From: Sycobia sp. Sy_11
Lineage: Eukaryota; Arthropoda; Insecta; Hymenoptera; Epichrysomallidae
Length of the DNA stretch: 64,000 nucleotides
Assembly (NCBI GenBank): GCA_018907035.1
Contig: JACCIC010000178.1
Location: 868,001-932,000, forward strand
Direction of reading: 5' to 3'
Shown one piece after another: positions 10,562 through 23,329 of the stretch (positions within the stretch are counted from its first letter, which is position 1; each line of letters starts with the position of its first letter). A program made the translations under genes and the position numbers. The notes beneath the pieces were generated by a model. That model was not told where the DNA came from. It did no database searches and saw only the letters and a program-made list of their open reading frames with translations.

Positions 10562-11500
10562 ACAAAAATCGGCAAGAGAAAATGTTGTCTCAATAATTAC
10601 TATATATATAAATCAATAACCTAATAGCCACAATGAGTTAATAGAGAAATTAATTCAGGTTATTCAGACATGTGGTACAAATGCGGTAATGCAGTCACCT
10701 AGTGTTTCTATCTACAACAATAAATCTTTGAAAAATTTGATTAGTACAAAACAGACAAAACCATCGACTACGTATAGCCAATAGCTTCCCTTCTCCGCCC
10801 TCCCCGTCTTCCGGTTACATCTATTACTCGGCCCTTTTGCTCTCTTCCTTCTCCACGGCCCATAATTTGCAGTACACGCCTATAGGCGGTTGTTACCTCC
10901 TACATCTTGTCACATATCCCAATATACTCTTTCACACCAAATAGTGGATAGCTTCTATTCTGTCCATGTACCAGACCACTCCTAGACACTTATAAACACC
11001 TCGCGCACCATATCCGTTCTGATCTGTTCTTATTGTCAATACGCCCGCACCACCGTGCCACCCCGTCGCGTGCACAATCACTGTGGTATTGTATGTCCTG
11101 TCCGGTGCCATCTCATCTACTGCTCTTTCGTCACCTACGCCATCTATTTTACATCTCTTTGCCTTAGGAATTCATTACAAGCATTTTTCTATTCTTGTTC
11201 TGTTCGAGTGACAATCTTATTTAGTCTGAGAGTGTTGATAACTATGGCTATTATTCACCACATATTACCCCCTGTTGCACTAATACCAACGACGCCTCTC
11301 AAGACCACCCCATACCACCAGCTGTCGACAACCACTAATTAGTCCCATATCATATTAAACTAGACCCAAGCCCCCCCCCCCCCCCTTCCCCTCCACCCCC
11401 CCCACTATATTTATTTGCTTAATTGTAATTTAAAAGTTTTGTACTTTGTGTACATATAACTAAAATCATTTACTCGCATTTTTTTGGCTATGACACATGA
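10562..11500. other. Unassigned stretch with C-rich tract
   Basis: 10780-11345 is less AT-rich and pyrimidine-rich on the plus strand, without a recognisable protein (an open frame at 11055-11342 is not convincing). A poly-C run lies at 11371-11402. The block could be an LTR or UTR of an unidentified element; I see no paired copy. Confidence 0.4.
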
Positions 11501-13600
11501 AATATTCTTTACGTAAATTTTCAAAATTCATTTACTTTTCAAGTCTATATTATCTCGATAAAATGTCTCTTTCGTATGTTTAGTGTGAATCGGCATGTGT
11601 ATCACATGCTCCAGATTAAATAATTCTCGTAGGCTACCACTTTCATAGGACTTCGAATTTAGCCTCAAAACTTCTAAAGAATATTCTTGGAGGTCTAAAA
11701 TACAGTTTTTATGCAAAAAGTAATAAATATATTTATAAAATATCTTTATAAATAGTTTATTTAAAATATTAATAATTAATTAATTAATATAAAATCATAC
11801 TTTTACAATATCATAACGTAAACTATTGTTAAATAATTTCAAATAATTTGTATCCGAATGAAGCTCAATTACATATTGTCATCAAACGCTACACTATTAT
11901 TTAGATGATGTGTTCAACATTTGATAAAAAAATAATTAAATTTGAAAGTAAAGAAGAAAAATGTTATGTCTATAAATAATTCAGCACCTAATTTAGAAGA
12001 ATTCGAATACACGGATACAGAAGTATCTGAAATAAATCATCCTGAAGTAAACTCAGAAATACTTCCACGTTATTTTTGATGCCCAAGTAGTGCAATGAAT
12101 TTCAAATCCACCGCTGATTGTAAATAAAAAGAATTCTGGATAATTGCATATTAAAGCGTATTCCTTGTTGAACCATAAATATATTGAATCTGTTATGGCA
12201 AACACTGAAGCCAATTAAAAAGAGAATCTTAAATATTTAAAGGTCTAACTAAATATTTAAAGGTTTCATTAAAGCGACTTATAGTTGCATATTGGATTTC
12301 GTTATTTCATTTACAATCTGAAATTTATTTTGTGAAGGAGAAATTTACGAATCATAGAATACATCTCAATATTGCTATAGATATAAATCCTACAGATTTT
12401 TTTATATTAAAGAATGAATTATGATAAATAACTTTCGACAACCCATATTTAGAGCTCGTAAGGGGAGAAATACTTTAATTATTGTTTCTTAATAATGATA
12501 CTTTGAAGAAAGAAAATTAGACCGAAATATTATCAATATTATGATGTTTCATTTACATTTCATCTATCCATATTCACCAGTTCATTTCGTTTATCAACGA
12601 CAGACATCTTACATCTAGAAAAATTTTTTTCAGTTATTCATCCCCAGTTTAAATTATGTTATAATGAACTTTAGACTATAAACATTATTATATATAATAC
12701 AATTTTGAGTTTTTAAAAAAGTGTTTTAAACAAAATTTGTAGATGTCACTAAAATAAATTTTTTTATATTTAATATGCTTTTGCTCTAGAACTTAAAAAA
12801 ATAAAATGTAAAAATTAAATTGGAAAGTGTAAATTAAAATTAAAATGTAAAATAAAATTAAAATGTAAAATAATAATGTAAAATGGAAAGTGCTTGTACA
12901 GTGTTTTTCGATGCATCATATGAGCTAGGAGGTAGATGCCTGATCGACGGACAATAATTTGGACTGATTAGAAGGTCAAAATCCTCATCATTCATTGCGC
13001 TTTTCTTAATAACCATTAGTATTAGATTAAAATGGATAGGATCTAAAAAATTTATGTGAATAGCATGTATAATTTTTATTTGAAAATTTATTTCGAAACT
13101 CAAAATTGTTCCATATACTATGATTTCTATAATTTTTTTTATCATTATCAAACTTAATTCTTTTATTTCGTAAATTTTCTCTATTATGAATTAATTAAAT
13201 TGTTCTCTAAATATTTGAGTTATTTAATGATTGATAAATCGGATGGCAAACTAACTTTCGCCTAATACTCGCTATAAGAAAATCTAGAGGTTTCCGAAAG
13301 AGAACAACTAGCTATGTTTTAAGAAAAACTATAAATGTTTTCATATTTATTCAATACTTTTTTGCGGATTTTTGTGAATTTGATTTAATAATTTAATAAT
13401 CTTCTAGCTTTCAGAAAAATTTAAGAATATCAAAGAAGTCGAAAGTGTTCAGTCTGACACCACAGGCTCTTCTACATATACGGAAGTTTGAACATTAATC
13501 GACGAGTGAGGCTTATCATCTGAAATTTATTTCTGCGAAATTTTTTGAATTATTTATTGGAAGAAAAAAGGTGATTTTATTCATCCTTCTTTAAAGTAAT
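11501..13600. other. Unassigned AT-rich stretch
   Basis: No recognisable gene. A few short open frames (for example minus 11528-11716 and minus 12858-13000, the latter containing NDEDFDLLISPNYCPS) read like ordinary protein and could be exons or relic pieces, but I cannot name them. Confidence 0.35.
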
Positions 13601-13611
13601 TACATCCCTGC

Positions 13612-13614
13612 CAT

Positions 13615-13647
<33 letters not shown>

Positions 13648-13651
13648 GTAT

Positions 13652-13689
<38 letters not shown>
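13612..13689. repeat. Microsatellite (CT)n-(TA)n
   Basis: Compound CT/TC run followed by an imperfect TA run. Confidence 0.9.
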
Positions 13690-13790
13690 GCGCGCTGCTG
13701 TGCCTTGTACTCGGCTCTGTCCCATTATCTCACCGATCGCGCCCATGCTTGTTTCATTTGCACGACAGTTGCCAAATAATAGAAGAGCCA
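13690..13790 (+). repeat. GC-rich repeat block, family Y copy 1
   Basis: Shares GCCTTGT, CTCGGC and TTAYCTCACCG words in the same order with 52310-52365, and like that copy lies directly after a (TA)n run. Probably two diverged copies of one dispersed element. Confidence 0.35.
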
Positions 13791-13948
13791 AAGAAAAGAT
13801 AAACTAAAGGAATTCGAATCCTTACACATAACTTTAGTTATAAAATGTTTAATTAGATATAGAATTGTTGTAAAGATTGTATCGATGAAAATTTTATAGT
13901 TGCTAAAAACATTTATTTATCAAACAAATTATTTAAATTTTTGCCGCA

Positions 13949-13952
<4 letters not shown>

Positions 13953-14000
<48 letters not shown>
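13953..14000. repeat. Microsatellite (TA)n
   Basis: Pure TA run of about 48 bp. Confidence 0.95.
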
Positions 14001-14002
<2 letters not shown>

Positions 14003-14029
14003 AATATATGCATATTACATACGATTACT

Positions 14030-14190
14030 AAGGGAAAAATTGTACTTTCCGAGTTCAGACGGTAGAAAAAAATATTGCAAAGTGTCTCGAGACCACTTCT
14101 ACGTAGAGTATCATATTCGGACAATAAATTGTATTTCGGTACAACTGCTATAGAAAGTTTCGTGTTGGCGAGGTAAATACGCTGTTGAAG
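14030..14190 (+). repeat. Dispersed repeat, family X copy 1
   Basis: Shares a series of words with 51652-51790 in the same order: AAATTGTACT, GAGTTC, GTAGAAAAA, TCTCGAGA, GTAGAGTAT or GGAGAGTATT, ACTGCTATAGA. Non-coding as far as I can see. Confidence 0.6.
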
Positions 14191-14448
14191 TTTCTGAAGA
14201 TGAATTTTACGGGAAGTTTGGTCCGCGAATAAGACATTTTTAAAGCGGACGCTGAGATATCTCCTTTTTCTGATGTATACATATATATCATGATTTCTTT
14301 TGTTCAAACTGAAAAAAATATAACCTATGTCACTTCGAACATAATATAACGTGTGATAACAAAAACATAATTTGTCTTCACAATTAGTTTAGTATGATTT
14401 AGCATACAACGATCTTGTAAAAGAAGACGGACAAAAAAAGAGAGAAAG

Positions 14449-14462
14449 AGAATTTAGAATTA
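14449..14462. repeat. Target-site duplication, 3' side (LINE 14463-18331)
   Basis: AGAATTTAGAATTA, identical to 18332-18345. Confidence 0.9.
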
Positions 14463-14710
14463 AAATTTTATTTATTAAAGCCTAAGGACTCGTGGTCAGC
14501 ATAGCAATATTACAATAATAATCAAGCTATATATCATAACACAAATTAGTCATAATTTCAATATTACATATATAACAACAATTTCTAACAATATAAATAT
14601 AAAAATATAATAATATAAATGTATAACAGTAAAATATAATAACAGAAAAAAACATATAATAATAATAATAATATTAACATTACTTAAGAGGTGCTTATGG
14701 GTAACATAAA

Positions 14711-16649
14711 TTAATTACCAAGATAACGTTCTCTATAGAATCGAATCAGCGCAGGCTTAAAAGCAGAGGTTTTATAGGAAGATCTTATATGTGCCGGTAT
14801 CTCATTCCACAAACGTGAAACAGCAATGGCGAATGAGTACATATTGGGTGATAATCGTGCCCTATTAGTAAATAGGTCAATGTCAGTATCACGGAGCGAG
14901 GTTAACCTGATACTTTTTTTAAATTTTAGTTTATTATAAATATAAAGTGGTTCACCGTGTCTCAGTACAGATGCCAGTAGCATAACGGTAAGGTACTCTC
15001 TACGTAGATTATATGGTAAAATTCCTAGGCTTCTGTAAGCGGAGGAAATATGATCGGATTTTTTAAGGTCTAAAGCGAACCGAATTACAGCGTTCTTACA
15101 GCGATGTAACTTCAACATCAGTTCGAAGGTCAAGAAAGAGAGAAGAGCAATAATCTAAGTATGGGAAGAGTAGCTGCTTAATAAGTCTTACTTTTAACTG
15201 ACGTGTAAAGCAGTTACTTCTTTTGCGTAATCTTGATAACGCTGCAAAACATTTCCTTGCGGTGAGCATGCATTGCGGGTCCCAAGTTAAGGAGCTATCG
15301 AAGGTAATACCGAGTATTTCAATAGTATTAGTGTATGCAATTCTATCGTGGTTTAAGTGAAATGACGTTAAATCGGAGATAGGCGTCGATTCACAAAGTT
15401 CCTAGTACCTAACCAAATGGATTGTGTTTTACTGGCGTTGATAGAAAGGCCATTAGAAGTCGCCCAAACAAATAGATTATGAAGGCCAATGTTCATCTTC
15501 GTAATTATTACTTCTAAATCACTAAACTGACCAGTAATGTAAATGGTAAAATCGTTGGCGTAAAGGTGATGTTTACTATATTGGAGAGCTAATGGAGCAT
15601 CATTAATAAATAGAAAGAACAACGATGGGGCAAGTAAGCTACCCTGCGGAACCCCAGACGTGAGAGTCATAATAGAGGAATTTTCACCTGTAGTTGAGCT
15701 TACGTATTGTTTCTTATTAGATCAAAATGAGGCAATCCAGTTAAGCGAAACATCAGAAAAACCAAAGTGTTCCAGTTTTCTGCATAATAACGGTATATTA
15801 AGCAAGTCGAAAGCTCGGGAAAGTCAATCGCAACCAAGAGTATAACTTCTTTGTTATCGGAGGCTTGGCGAATATCATCACAAATTTTTAAAAGAGCTGT
15901 TTGTGGAGCCAAACCATGATGTGGATTTGCGAGTTTTTCGAGTGATGGTGGCATAGGGAGCATACATATCATATATCGAATTTAGGAAATTATAGAAAAG
16001 CGAAACATTCTCATTTACAAGTCTGGTTGGAATAAATAACCTTTGAAGGATCGCTAACACAAATGTAATATATTGTGGACGAAGTTCCAACGTGATGAGT
16101 AGTTTTAAAGGCAATCGGATTCAATTTACATACAGTGAAAAATTTTTTTAAGATAGTGCGCGAAGTAGAAGTAACTGTCCAATTAATATTAAAATCGCCT
16201 ACGAGTATGCAAAAGTCGTAAACTGCATTGCAATGTAGAAATGCCTCTTCAATGTCACTCCAAAAGTCACATTTAGGGGGGCTATAAACTATACAAAAAA
16301 GGACATTTAAATTGCCAACATATAAAGTACAAATAAGAAATTCAGGCCTTTTAATATATATTTCAGGCTGTTCTGAATAGTCTATAATCCTTGTCGAAAT
16401 CAAATGATGTACAAGGATAGCAGCCCCTCCTCCACCTTTGCTGATTTGATCAACGCGATAAAAATTATAATATGGAATATCGAAAAAGCTCGATGCTCAT
16501 CTGGGTTTGAGCCAAGATTCACTAATAGCTAAAACATGAGGTTTCGTATCGCTAAGTAGAGATGTAATGTCCGAAAAATGTGCTTCGAAGGATTGCGCAT
16601 AGATATGAACAATACGTAGATTAACATCATTTATATTATTATGAGTCAT
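14711..16649 (-). pseudogene. LINE ORF2 (endonuclease and reverse transcriptase)
   Basis: ATG at 16649 inside the end of ORF1. Early part has IVHIYAQSF and AISESWL (the Glu of the endonuclease), then a stop; 16403-16011 has GDFNINW, a core endonuclease motif. The fingers of the reverse transcriptase are badly broken around 15970-15670. 15670-15368 holds GVPQGSLLAPSLF and the palm motif as YAND, so the second Asp pair is YA-N-D instead of YADD. 15133-14711 is the thumb and C-terminal region (SRLWNEIPAHIRSS). Multiple frame breaks. Confidence 0.75.
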
Positions 16650-17925
16650 AATTTATCCAAGCAATTTTACGCTCAATTTTTCTACGAAGAATCGGACATT
16701 TGAATCTATCATTGGCCGCGTGAGAGCATGTGTTAGTCAGATTGATCTCGAAACAATTAATACATTTTAAATTTTCTTTATTTTTACAAGATTGCGGAGT
16801 GTGTTCATTGGTACAGTATACACAAGAAATTTTTTTATTACAATTAATAGCTATGTGACCAAAGCCATTGCACTTAAAGCATTGTAACACAGATACATGG
16901 TCCTCAATACCACAAGCAATCCATTTGATATTTAATTTTCCTTTGTTTAATAACGATAGACTATGCGAAGGCGTAGTTTCTATAATACACGAGCAATGTT
17001 TTTTATTATGAGCTGGATAAATATAAACAATTTTTACTTCGTCAATCGGAGCTCCATTTAAATGTTGTTCGTGTATGCAATGAGATATATCATCTTTATC
17101 TAGTTCGACAGGTATGCCATGTACTATTAAGCGAGGGTTTTCTTCAACATTTGTTTTTATTTCAAGACCAGCAGTAGAAAGTGCGGAGCAATTTGCAAGT
17201 ACCGCCGCGTTACAATGATCCCCTTCGATAACAAAAGAGTTTTTCGGACCCAAACTAATGCGTTTAACTTGCAATTTAAATTTAGCAGTGTCAATTGTTT
17301 TCATTACTACTTCTTTAGTAGCATTAGTAGAAGTTAAACATTTTGCTCAACTTTCTGTCCGACCTATAATAATGCGATCATTGTTATTTATTGGAATGGT
17401 TTTATTATTACTGAAACGTACACGGTTCAATAACTTGCTAACATGAGAAAACGAATTATGTTTATTTCGTTTGACAGCGTTAACGTACGCTGTGCCGAGA
17501 TCAACCGAAGTAGGTTCAACAATTGCCGATTTAATAGCATTAATGTTTACAAATGTATCCGATATTGAGAACTTAAATTCACGCACACATTGTTGTCTTT
17601 CTAGTAAACGTAAATAAGCGTTGGTGAGAGAATTGTAAACACTGGACATTTCTATTACCGCGTCACGTAATAAGTCCTTTAATTCTGTAGATTTTTCTTT
17701 CGAGAGACGTTCTAAAAGCGTGTGTTGCACTTCTTTCACTTTTAATTCTAAATCATTTATCTCGGTTATTGAAAGTGGAGAGGCATCGAATAAGCCGTAG
17801 TCGGCGGTTTGTTGATTTCTATCACTACTACCTTCATTTGAACTGTCCGAGTTAATGCCGATTGTCTCTAACTCTCTGCTGCGGGAAGCCGTATCAGCTG
17901 ATTTGATTCGTTTCTTACGAATCAT
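16639..17925 (-). pseudogene. LINE ORF1 (gag with CCHC zinc knuckles)
   Basis: ATG 17925; N-terminal 190 codons are hydrophilic with a coiled-coil-like stretch (LERLSKEKSTELKDLL). A frameshift near 17345-17305 leads into the second part, which has an RNA-binding-like region (LIVHGIPVELDKDD) and then zinc knuckles: CFKCNGFGHIAINC is a classic CX2CX4HX4C, followed by CVYCTNEHTPQSC and further Cys/His residues. The stop TAA (16641-16639) overlaps the ORF2 start by 11 nt. Confidence 0.75.
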
Positions 17926-18331
17926 AATTTATTATGTTAACTACAGATGGCAGTATGATCGACTCGAAAATTAGTTGTTATTGCCAAAACAAATATTAAT
18001 TAAAATAATATAATTTTTATGGGCACTCGAAATGATCACAAATTAAAAATCACAAAAAAGCACAGTTTAATACACAGAAACACTTTGCAGCTATCGTTGA
18101 ACTTAATAGTTGGCGTCGAAGTCGTCTTTGTAGTTGCTTTAGTTTCTTGTGTGATGCTTTCAATATGGCGAGCAAGCAAGCGTCTTGTCGTCTATCTTAG
18201 GAAGCAGGTAGAATTCGATCATGGGGGCTTTCAATATGAAGCGAAACTGTTTAATGTACAATAAGCACTGAGCAGCCAATGGTCTATCCACCTGCAATAA
18301 TTGATCTCCCAAAAAAAGATGTTGAATAAAA

Positions 18332-18345
18332 AGAATTTAGAATTA
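18332..18345. repeat. Target-site duplication, 5' side (LINE 14463-18331)
   Basis: AGAATTTAGAATTA, identical to 14449-14462. Confidence 0.9.
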
Positions 18346-18387
18346 TATTAGAAGCGATGTGAAACGTGTGTGAAATACTCACCCAAC

Positions 18388-18416
18388 CAAGAGAGAGAGG
18401 GAGAGAGAAAGGGAGA

Positions 18417-18478
<62 letters not shown>

Positions 18479-18479
18479 A
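18388..18479. repeat. Microsatellite (GA)n
   Basis: Imperfect GA run of about 90 bp. Confidence 0.95.
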
Positions 18480-18879
18480 AATTTCCCATATAAGAAAAAA
18501 TTCAATCTACTAAAGATATCAAAGGTGTAGGTAGTGTCGGATTAATCTGAAAAACAAAGAGGATAATTAAAATTAGACCGATTAAAATTACACCTTGTCA
18601 AGGATACTAAATCCAAAGTTGCATATGACCATTCAAATGAGCTGGCCTGATATTAATAGTTTAAGCTGTTTTTTTGATGACATTCAACATAATTGAAGAC
18701 GCCACCTCCTGGGCACTGGTGAAACTAACTTTTATGACCTTTAACTGTGCTCTCAATTTATTGATGAAAATAAAATGATTTTCAAAAAAAAACATTGCCT
18801 ATGTTCTTGCGAAGATAATATAGAATATATATTTTGAATTTCAAAGCAATTTATCAATATATAATATATATTCAAAGCA

Positions 18880-18882
<3 letters not shown>

Positions 18883-18929
<47 letters not shown>
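18883..18929. repeat. Microsatellite (TA)n
   Basis: TA run about 20 bp beyond the MEIOC exon 5' splice site (18950-18949). Confidence 0.95.
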
Positions 18930-18931
<2 letters not shown>

Positions 18932-18950
18932 ATTTTATAAAATATTTTAC

Positions 18951-19116
18951 CGTTATTATCGTGAATAGTAATAAAGTGAAGAGTTTGTTTTTGTCTCTCA
19001 GTAGCATTAGTTATTTCTTGTTTACGGCATTCTTGAACAAATTTAATAGTTGCTAGCCAATGTTCCATAGCCTTGTGAATTCCTTGATTTATGTTGGTGC
19101 CACGAAGACGCTCCAT
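18951..19116 (-). CDS. MEIOC: MEIOC homologue, penultimate or late exon
   Basis: Exon of 166 nt, preceded by CCTAG (acceptor, 19121-19117) and followed by GTAAAA (donor at 18950). It opens in phase with MERLRG, which follows directly on the last codon (AAA) of the exon at 25856-26470; this junction is continuous with what I know of the conserved C-terminal domain of MEIOC (meiosis-specific coiled-coil protein; Drosophila Bam is a divergent relative). Later residues KFVQECRKQEITNATERQKQ fit the same family. The exon ends in phase 1, so at least one more exon must follow; I could not find it downstream, where a LINE is inserted. Confidence 0.8.
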
Positions 19117-20634
19117 CTAGGAATTTTGAATTTAAGAATTAGTTTTTAATATTATTTTACGGCACTACAACGTAAAATATAAATATTCTTTTTACAGTGC
19201 GTTCGAAGGGTCCCAGACGAACAAAATGAATATTGTTGTGAGAATCTGTATTTTTCGCCTTCAGAAAGCTTTTCTCCCTCTTAGCAAATTAGACAGTAAA
19301 CGGAAATTATATTTTTGTCTCTTTAGATAATTTTAGAAAATTTTATCATATATAAATAAATAAAAGGCAGGAAAAGTGTTTGAAAACTTGTACAAATTAA
19401 TACTCTCAATAAACTTAGGTGGTCAACAACTCATCCTTAGAAAATAAAATAAAATAAATGTTTGACGCCAAAAATATACTTATTGACTAAAAGTAGTCTT
19501 TGTAAAGCCTATATTGTAAAGCCTAGTCTTTGTAAAGCCTATATTCATAGAATAAAAAATTATTTAAGATTATTGACTACAATATGTAATAATATTATAT
19601 TCTATAGATTTGACTTTTTGCTCTTGGTCGTACAAATTCTTTTTTTTGTCCACTAGATATATGGAGAAAATTTCAATTTATTCCTCTACTTTACAGTAAT
19701 ACATTAGACTAGCAATTTAAAAGATTATATTTACCATATCTGCATCATTCTAAGACTTTCAAACATGTACTAGTGTAGTGTATTATTACTATTTATTGTA
19801 CTTATATGTCAAAACAATGTTTTTTCATAGTCAGTTTTTTTTCTTAAAGAGCTATCGTGGAAAATGCATAAAATATATAATATTCATAGAATCCTATTAA
19901 TACACCCAGTAAAAACATTAAAGGAGTGAAAAATGTTTTTTTATCAAAGCAACTGTAAAACACATGTTTTATTTACTTTCGGTAGGCAAGAGAGTGATCG
20001 ATATTCAACCGACACATTCAAGAAAAGAAAAAACAAGTCACGCGTTGAGCACATATGATTCTGGTAAATCTAATATACGTACCAAGAAGAACAAAACTTA
20101 CTTTATCAGCTCTTAGAAGGGATTATAATATACGAACATACAGGTGGTTTATAAAAAAATAGTATATAACCAATTGAGTAAAGTGGATGTGAGTTTATAA
20201 AATACTATTTAGTGATATTTAAAAGACTACAACTTCGTGATAAATGATCAAAATTATATACTGAAAAACTTTTTCAAAGCTGATAATTAGCAGTTGGTAA
20301 CTTTGGCAAATAATTTTTATTAATAATGATTGTTGTTTCAACATAAAGAACAGTAAAAGAAAATTTTCTACAAATTTTTCTGGGTTGTTAGGATGCTCTG
20401 TTTTAATAAAACTTTTTCATTACACTACTTTGCAAATTTGTTATCTTATTTATTAAGCTTTCATTTAATTTTTATTTCCTTCTATATCAACTTGTTACTG
20501 AAACATGTACCACTGAATGAAAAATATATGTTTTTTAATATGTTTTTAACATTACTACATTACTAAAGTAGCAACCAAGAATCTCAAAAAAAATTTAAAT
20601 ACAATTGCAACAACTTCAACAAACTGTTCTTTAT

Positions 20635-20680
20635 ATACGAAGTGCAGCCATTAAGTAACGAAACTGGCGCTGTTAATTAA
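20635..20680 (+). mobile_element. Solo mariner terminal repeat
   Basis: TACGAAGTGCAGCCATTAAG followed by TAACGAAACTGGC resembles the outer end of a mariner terminal repeat (same style as 2005). No transposase follows. Confidence 0.45.
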
Positions 20681-20982
20681 GTTAAACTTTTCAATTTATT
20701 TTTTTTGTTTCAATTAATAAGCATTTGGATTGATTTTTCAAAATGCGTATTCTATAAATATTAGTATAAATTATATTTTTGTATTTGACATCGTAGAGGG
20801 CTGCTCCCGACCCATCCAGATCATAGTCGTCTTCAATCCTATTCACCCTCCCCCTTGGAGACCGCGATGCCCAGTCACTTTTAGAGTAGTGTTCGCTGTG
20901 AACAACGACCAATTAGTAGAGGAAACTAAAAAAGAAAAGTGAAAAAAGAGCGAAAAGATATATAAAGGAAAAAGGGAAAAGA

Positions 20983-21024
20983 GAAAAGATTAGAGAGAGA
21001 AAGAGAGAGAGAAAGAGGAAAGCA

Positions 21025-21057
<33 letters not shown>

Positions 21058-21075
21058 GACAGAGAGACAGAGAGC
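20983..21075. repeat. Microsatellite (GA)n
   Basis: Purine-rich GA/GACA run. Confidence 0.9.
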
Positions 21076-21969
21076 GAGCGAAAAGAAAAAATAGATAACA
21101 GAAGCAGTAGAAGGAAAACAGGAAAAGCAGAGAAGTCGGGATAGTACAGGTGCGATGAGTAAAGGAAAGATGATCACGGTCAACCCCCATCATCTGGGGG
21201 AGACAAAGAATGCAGAAGACCGCAGAAGACTTTGTGACGCTACATTACCATCCTCGAAATTTATGTTTTTTATGCACATCGCAGTTTAGAACACGCATAT
21301 GTCGATTCACGGAGTGCATGCGCTTTTCAACCAATAGTTCGATTGCTGAACATAGACCTATATGTTTCGATAATTCAAAATTAACACGATTGAGTTCTAG
21401 CATCATGTATATGGCAACGTTACGAACATAAAATTTTAATAATTTAACATTACCATATCTGTGTCAGGATTATACGAAAGCATCTAATTGTGAAGTAATT
21501 TCAGTTCACAGTTTTTACAAAACAATGTATTTTGAAACATCAATAATTTAATTATGAACAGAAAAAAGAATATTTTTAGATGAAATAAGCTATAAATAGA
21601 TGTAATATGCAATGATTTGATAGCTAATGCATTGCTATTTTTTCAAACTTAAAAAAAATATAGAACCGAATCCACAAAAATTATATTTAACAATTAATAA
21701 TAATATATAGTTTTAAATATAATTACTGAAAACATTTATAATGAACAGAGCTGCAGAGTTAGAAGAGACAAATATTCTATACAAGAATATAATATACAGT
21801 TTCATCTCAAACGTTTCATTTTTTGCAGCACACCCACTATATTCTGAAATGAGCATATGCAAATGTTCTTTCTTATTCATAGTGAAATCATTTTGATTTT
21901 AAATATAGCATTTTAGAACTACGCCCTTTAGTGCAATTAGATAGTATATATTGAATTTCATGATTTTTA

Positions 21970-23272
21970 TTAGGTGTACAACTTTGCTTCCAACATTTTT
22001 TTTCCGAATTTCGAGGCTTTATTGTAAAAAATTGGTGATACATTTATAATTCAAAGTATTATCCATCGCTGGTCATTACTTCCTCCCATCTTTCAGGCAT
22101 CATACAAATCCCGCATTAAAAAAACTGGTCATCTTTTGAAGCGATCCATGAATCGATCCAATTTTTTACTTCGTCATAAGACCGAAGTGCTGGTCAGCCA
22201 GGCCGTCTGCCATTGATAGAAACAAATGATAGTCTGAGAGAGCAACATCTGGAGAATACGGAGGGTGGAGTAGAACTTTCCATTTCAATAATTCTAAGTA
22301 TGTTTTGATCACTTTCACAACATGAGGTTGAGCATTGTCATGCTGTAAAATCACTTTTTCATCTCTATCGTTGTATTGCGGCTGCTTGTCTTTTAATGCT
22401 CGGCTCAAACGCAAAAATTGCGTTCTATAACGATCGCCTCTGATTGTTTCAGTCGGTTTTGATAACTCATAATGCACTACGCCGAGCTGGTCTCATCAAA
22501 TATTAGCATAACCTTGGAACCATGAATATTGGGTTTGGCTCTCAACGTGGAAGCATGACCGGGACATCCCTATGATTTTCTGCGCTTGGAGTTATCATAA
22601 TGAACCCATTTTTAGTTCCTAGTCACAGTGCTGTGAAAAATCCCTCCCTCTTTGCCTTGCAAGCAACTGTTCACAAGCAAACAAACGCCGTTCAACATCT
22701 CTCGGCTTCAACTCAAACGTCACCCAATGTTCTTGTTTCTGAATTATTTTCATGACTTTCAGGCGTTTTGAAATGACTTGTTGCATCAGTCTCAATTATC
22801 CTGCTAATTATTGTTGCGTTTGACATGAGTCTTGATCAAATAATGTCTCCAAGTGCCAATAATGCCTGCATCTTTGAAAACCTTCTCTCGTCCACCACCA
22901 TCCTGCTCTTCGACGTAAAAATTACTGTTCTTGAAGCGTTGAAACCACTCTATTTAGGTTATTACGTTATTTTACTAACAGCGGCTTCAACATAGGTATT
23001 TAAAAGCATTCGATGAGCCTCAGCCGGAGATTTCTTCATATTAAAGCAAAAAATTAAAATCTCCCGCAAATGAGGAGAATTTTGCTCGTAATCTGACATG
23101 TTTAATCCAAAATAACTTTATAATGCAGACACAAATCGACTAATATTTCGATGACGTTATGTTTACAAATACCTATACTTATTATATGACATCTATGATC
23201 AATTTATTTCAACTACCCGTTATCGCTACAGCCATCTATTGCAAAATAGCTGAAGAAAAGTTGTACACCTAA
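21970..23272 (-). mobile_element. mariner relic with both terminal repeats
   Basis: TA at 21968-21969 and 23273-23274. Left end TTAGGTGTACAACTTTGCTT, right end (reverse complement) TTAGGTGTACAACTTTTCTT, then the repeats diverge. Length 1,303 bp is full size for mariner. Lies in the MEIOC intron, same strand as the gene. Confidence 0.85.
22047..23099 (-). pseudogene. mariner transposase (degenerate)
   Basis: Starts MSDYEQNSPHLREILIFCF at 23099; the middle is broken by frameshifts; the best part (22477-22166) has LQHDNAQPHV (second Asp) and PPYSPDVALSDYHLF (third Asp), i.e. a DD34D core related to the intact copies at 48084 and 56000 but clearly diverged. C-terminus ends near 22047. Confidence 0.8.
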
Positions 23273-23329
23273 TATAATTTATTTTATGTTTATCATTAAA
23301 GAATGGACATGAATAATCGATTTCATACC

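Larger units (their letters stand above)
14463..18331 (-). mobile_element. Jockey-like non-LTR retrotransposon
   Basis: 3,869 bp between perfect 14-bp target-site duplications. Minus strand order: 5' UTR 18331-17926, ORF1 with zinc knuckles, ORF2 with endonuclease and reverse transcriptase, A/T-rich tail at 14463-14480. Full length but inactive. It lies just downstream of the MEIOC exon at 18951, hence in an intron or 3' region of that gene, in the same orientation as the gene. Confidence 0.85.

Noticed and set aside
11055..11342. 95-codon plus-strand open frame
   Set aside because: Unusual Cys/His/Pro-rich composition from a C-rich strand; no domain or homologue.
13933..14307. 124-codon minus-strand open frame
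   Set aside because: Half is (TA)n and the rest falls in dispersed repeat family X, whose second copy is not open.
20691..20912. Minus-strand open frame with SPRGRVNRIEDDYDLDGSG
   Set aside because: The first 45 codons look protein-like and could be an exon, but I see no convincing splice sites or family; it lies inside the MEIOC intron next to a mariner end.
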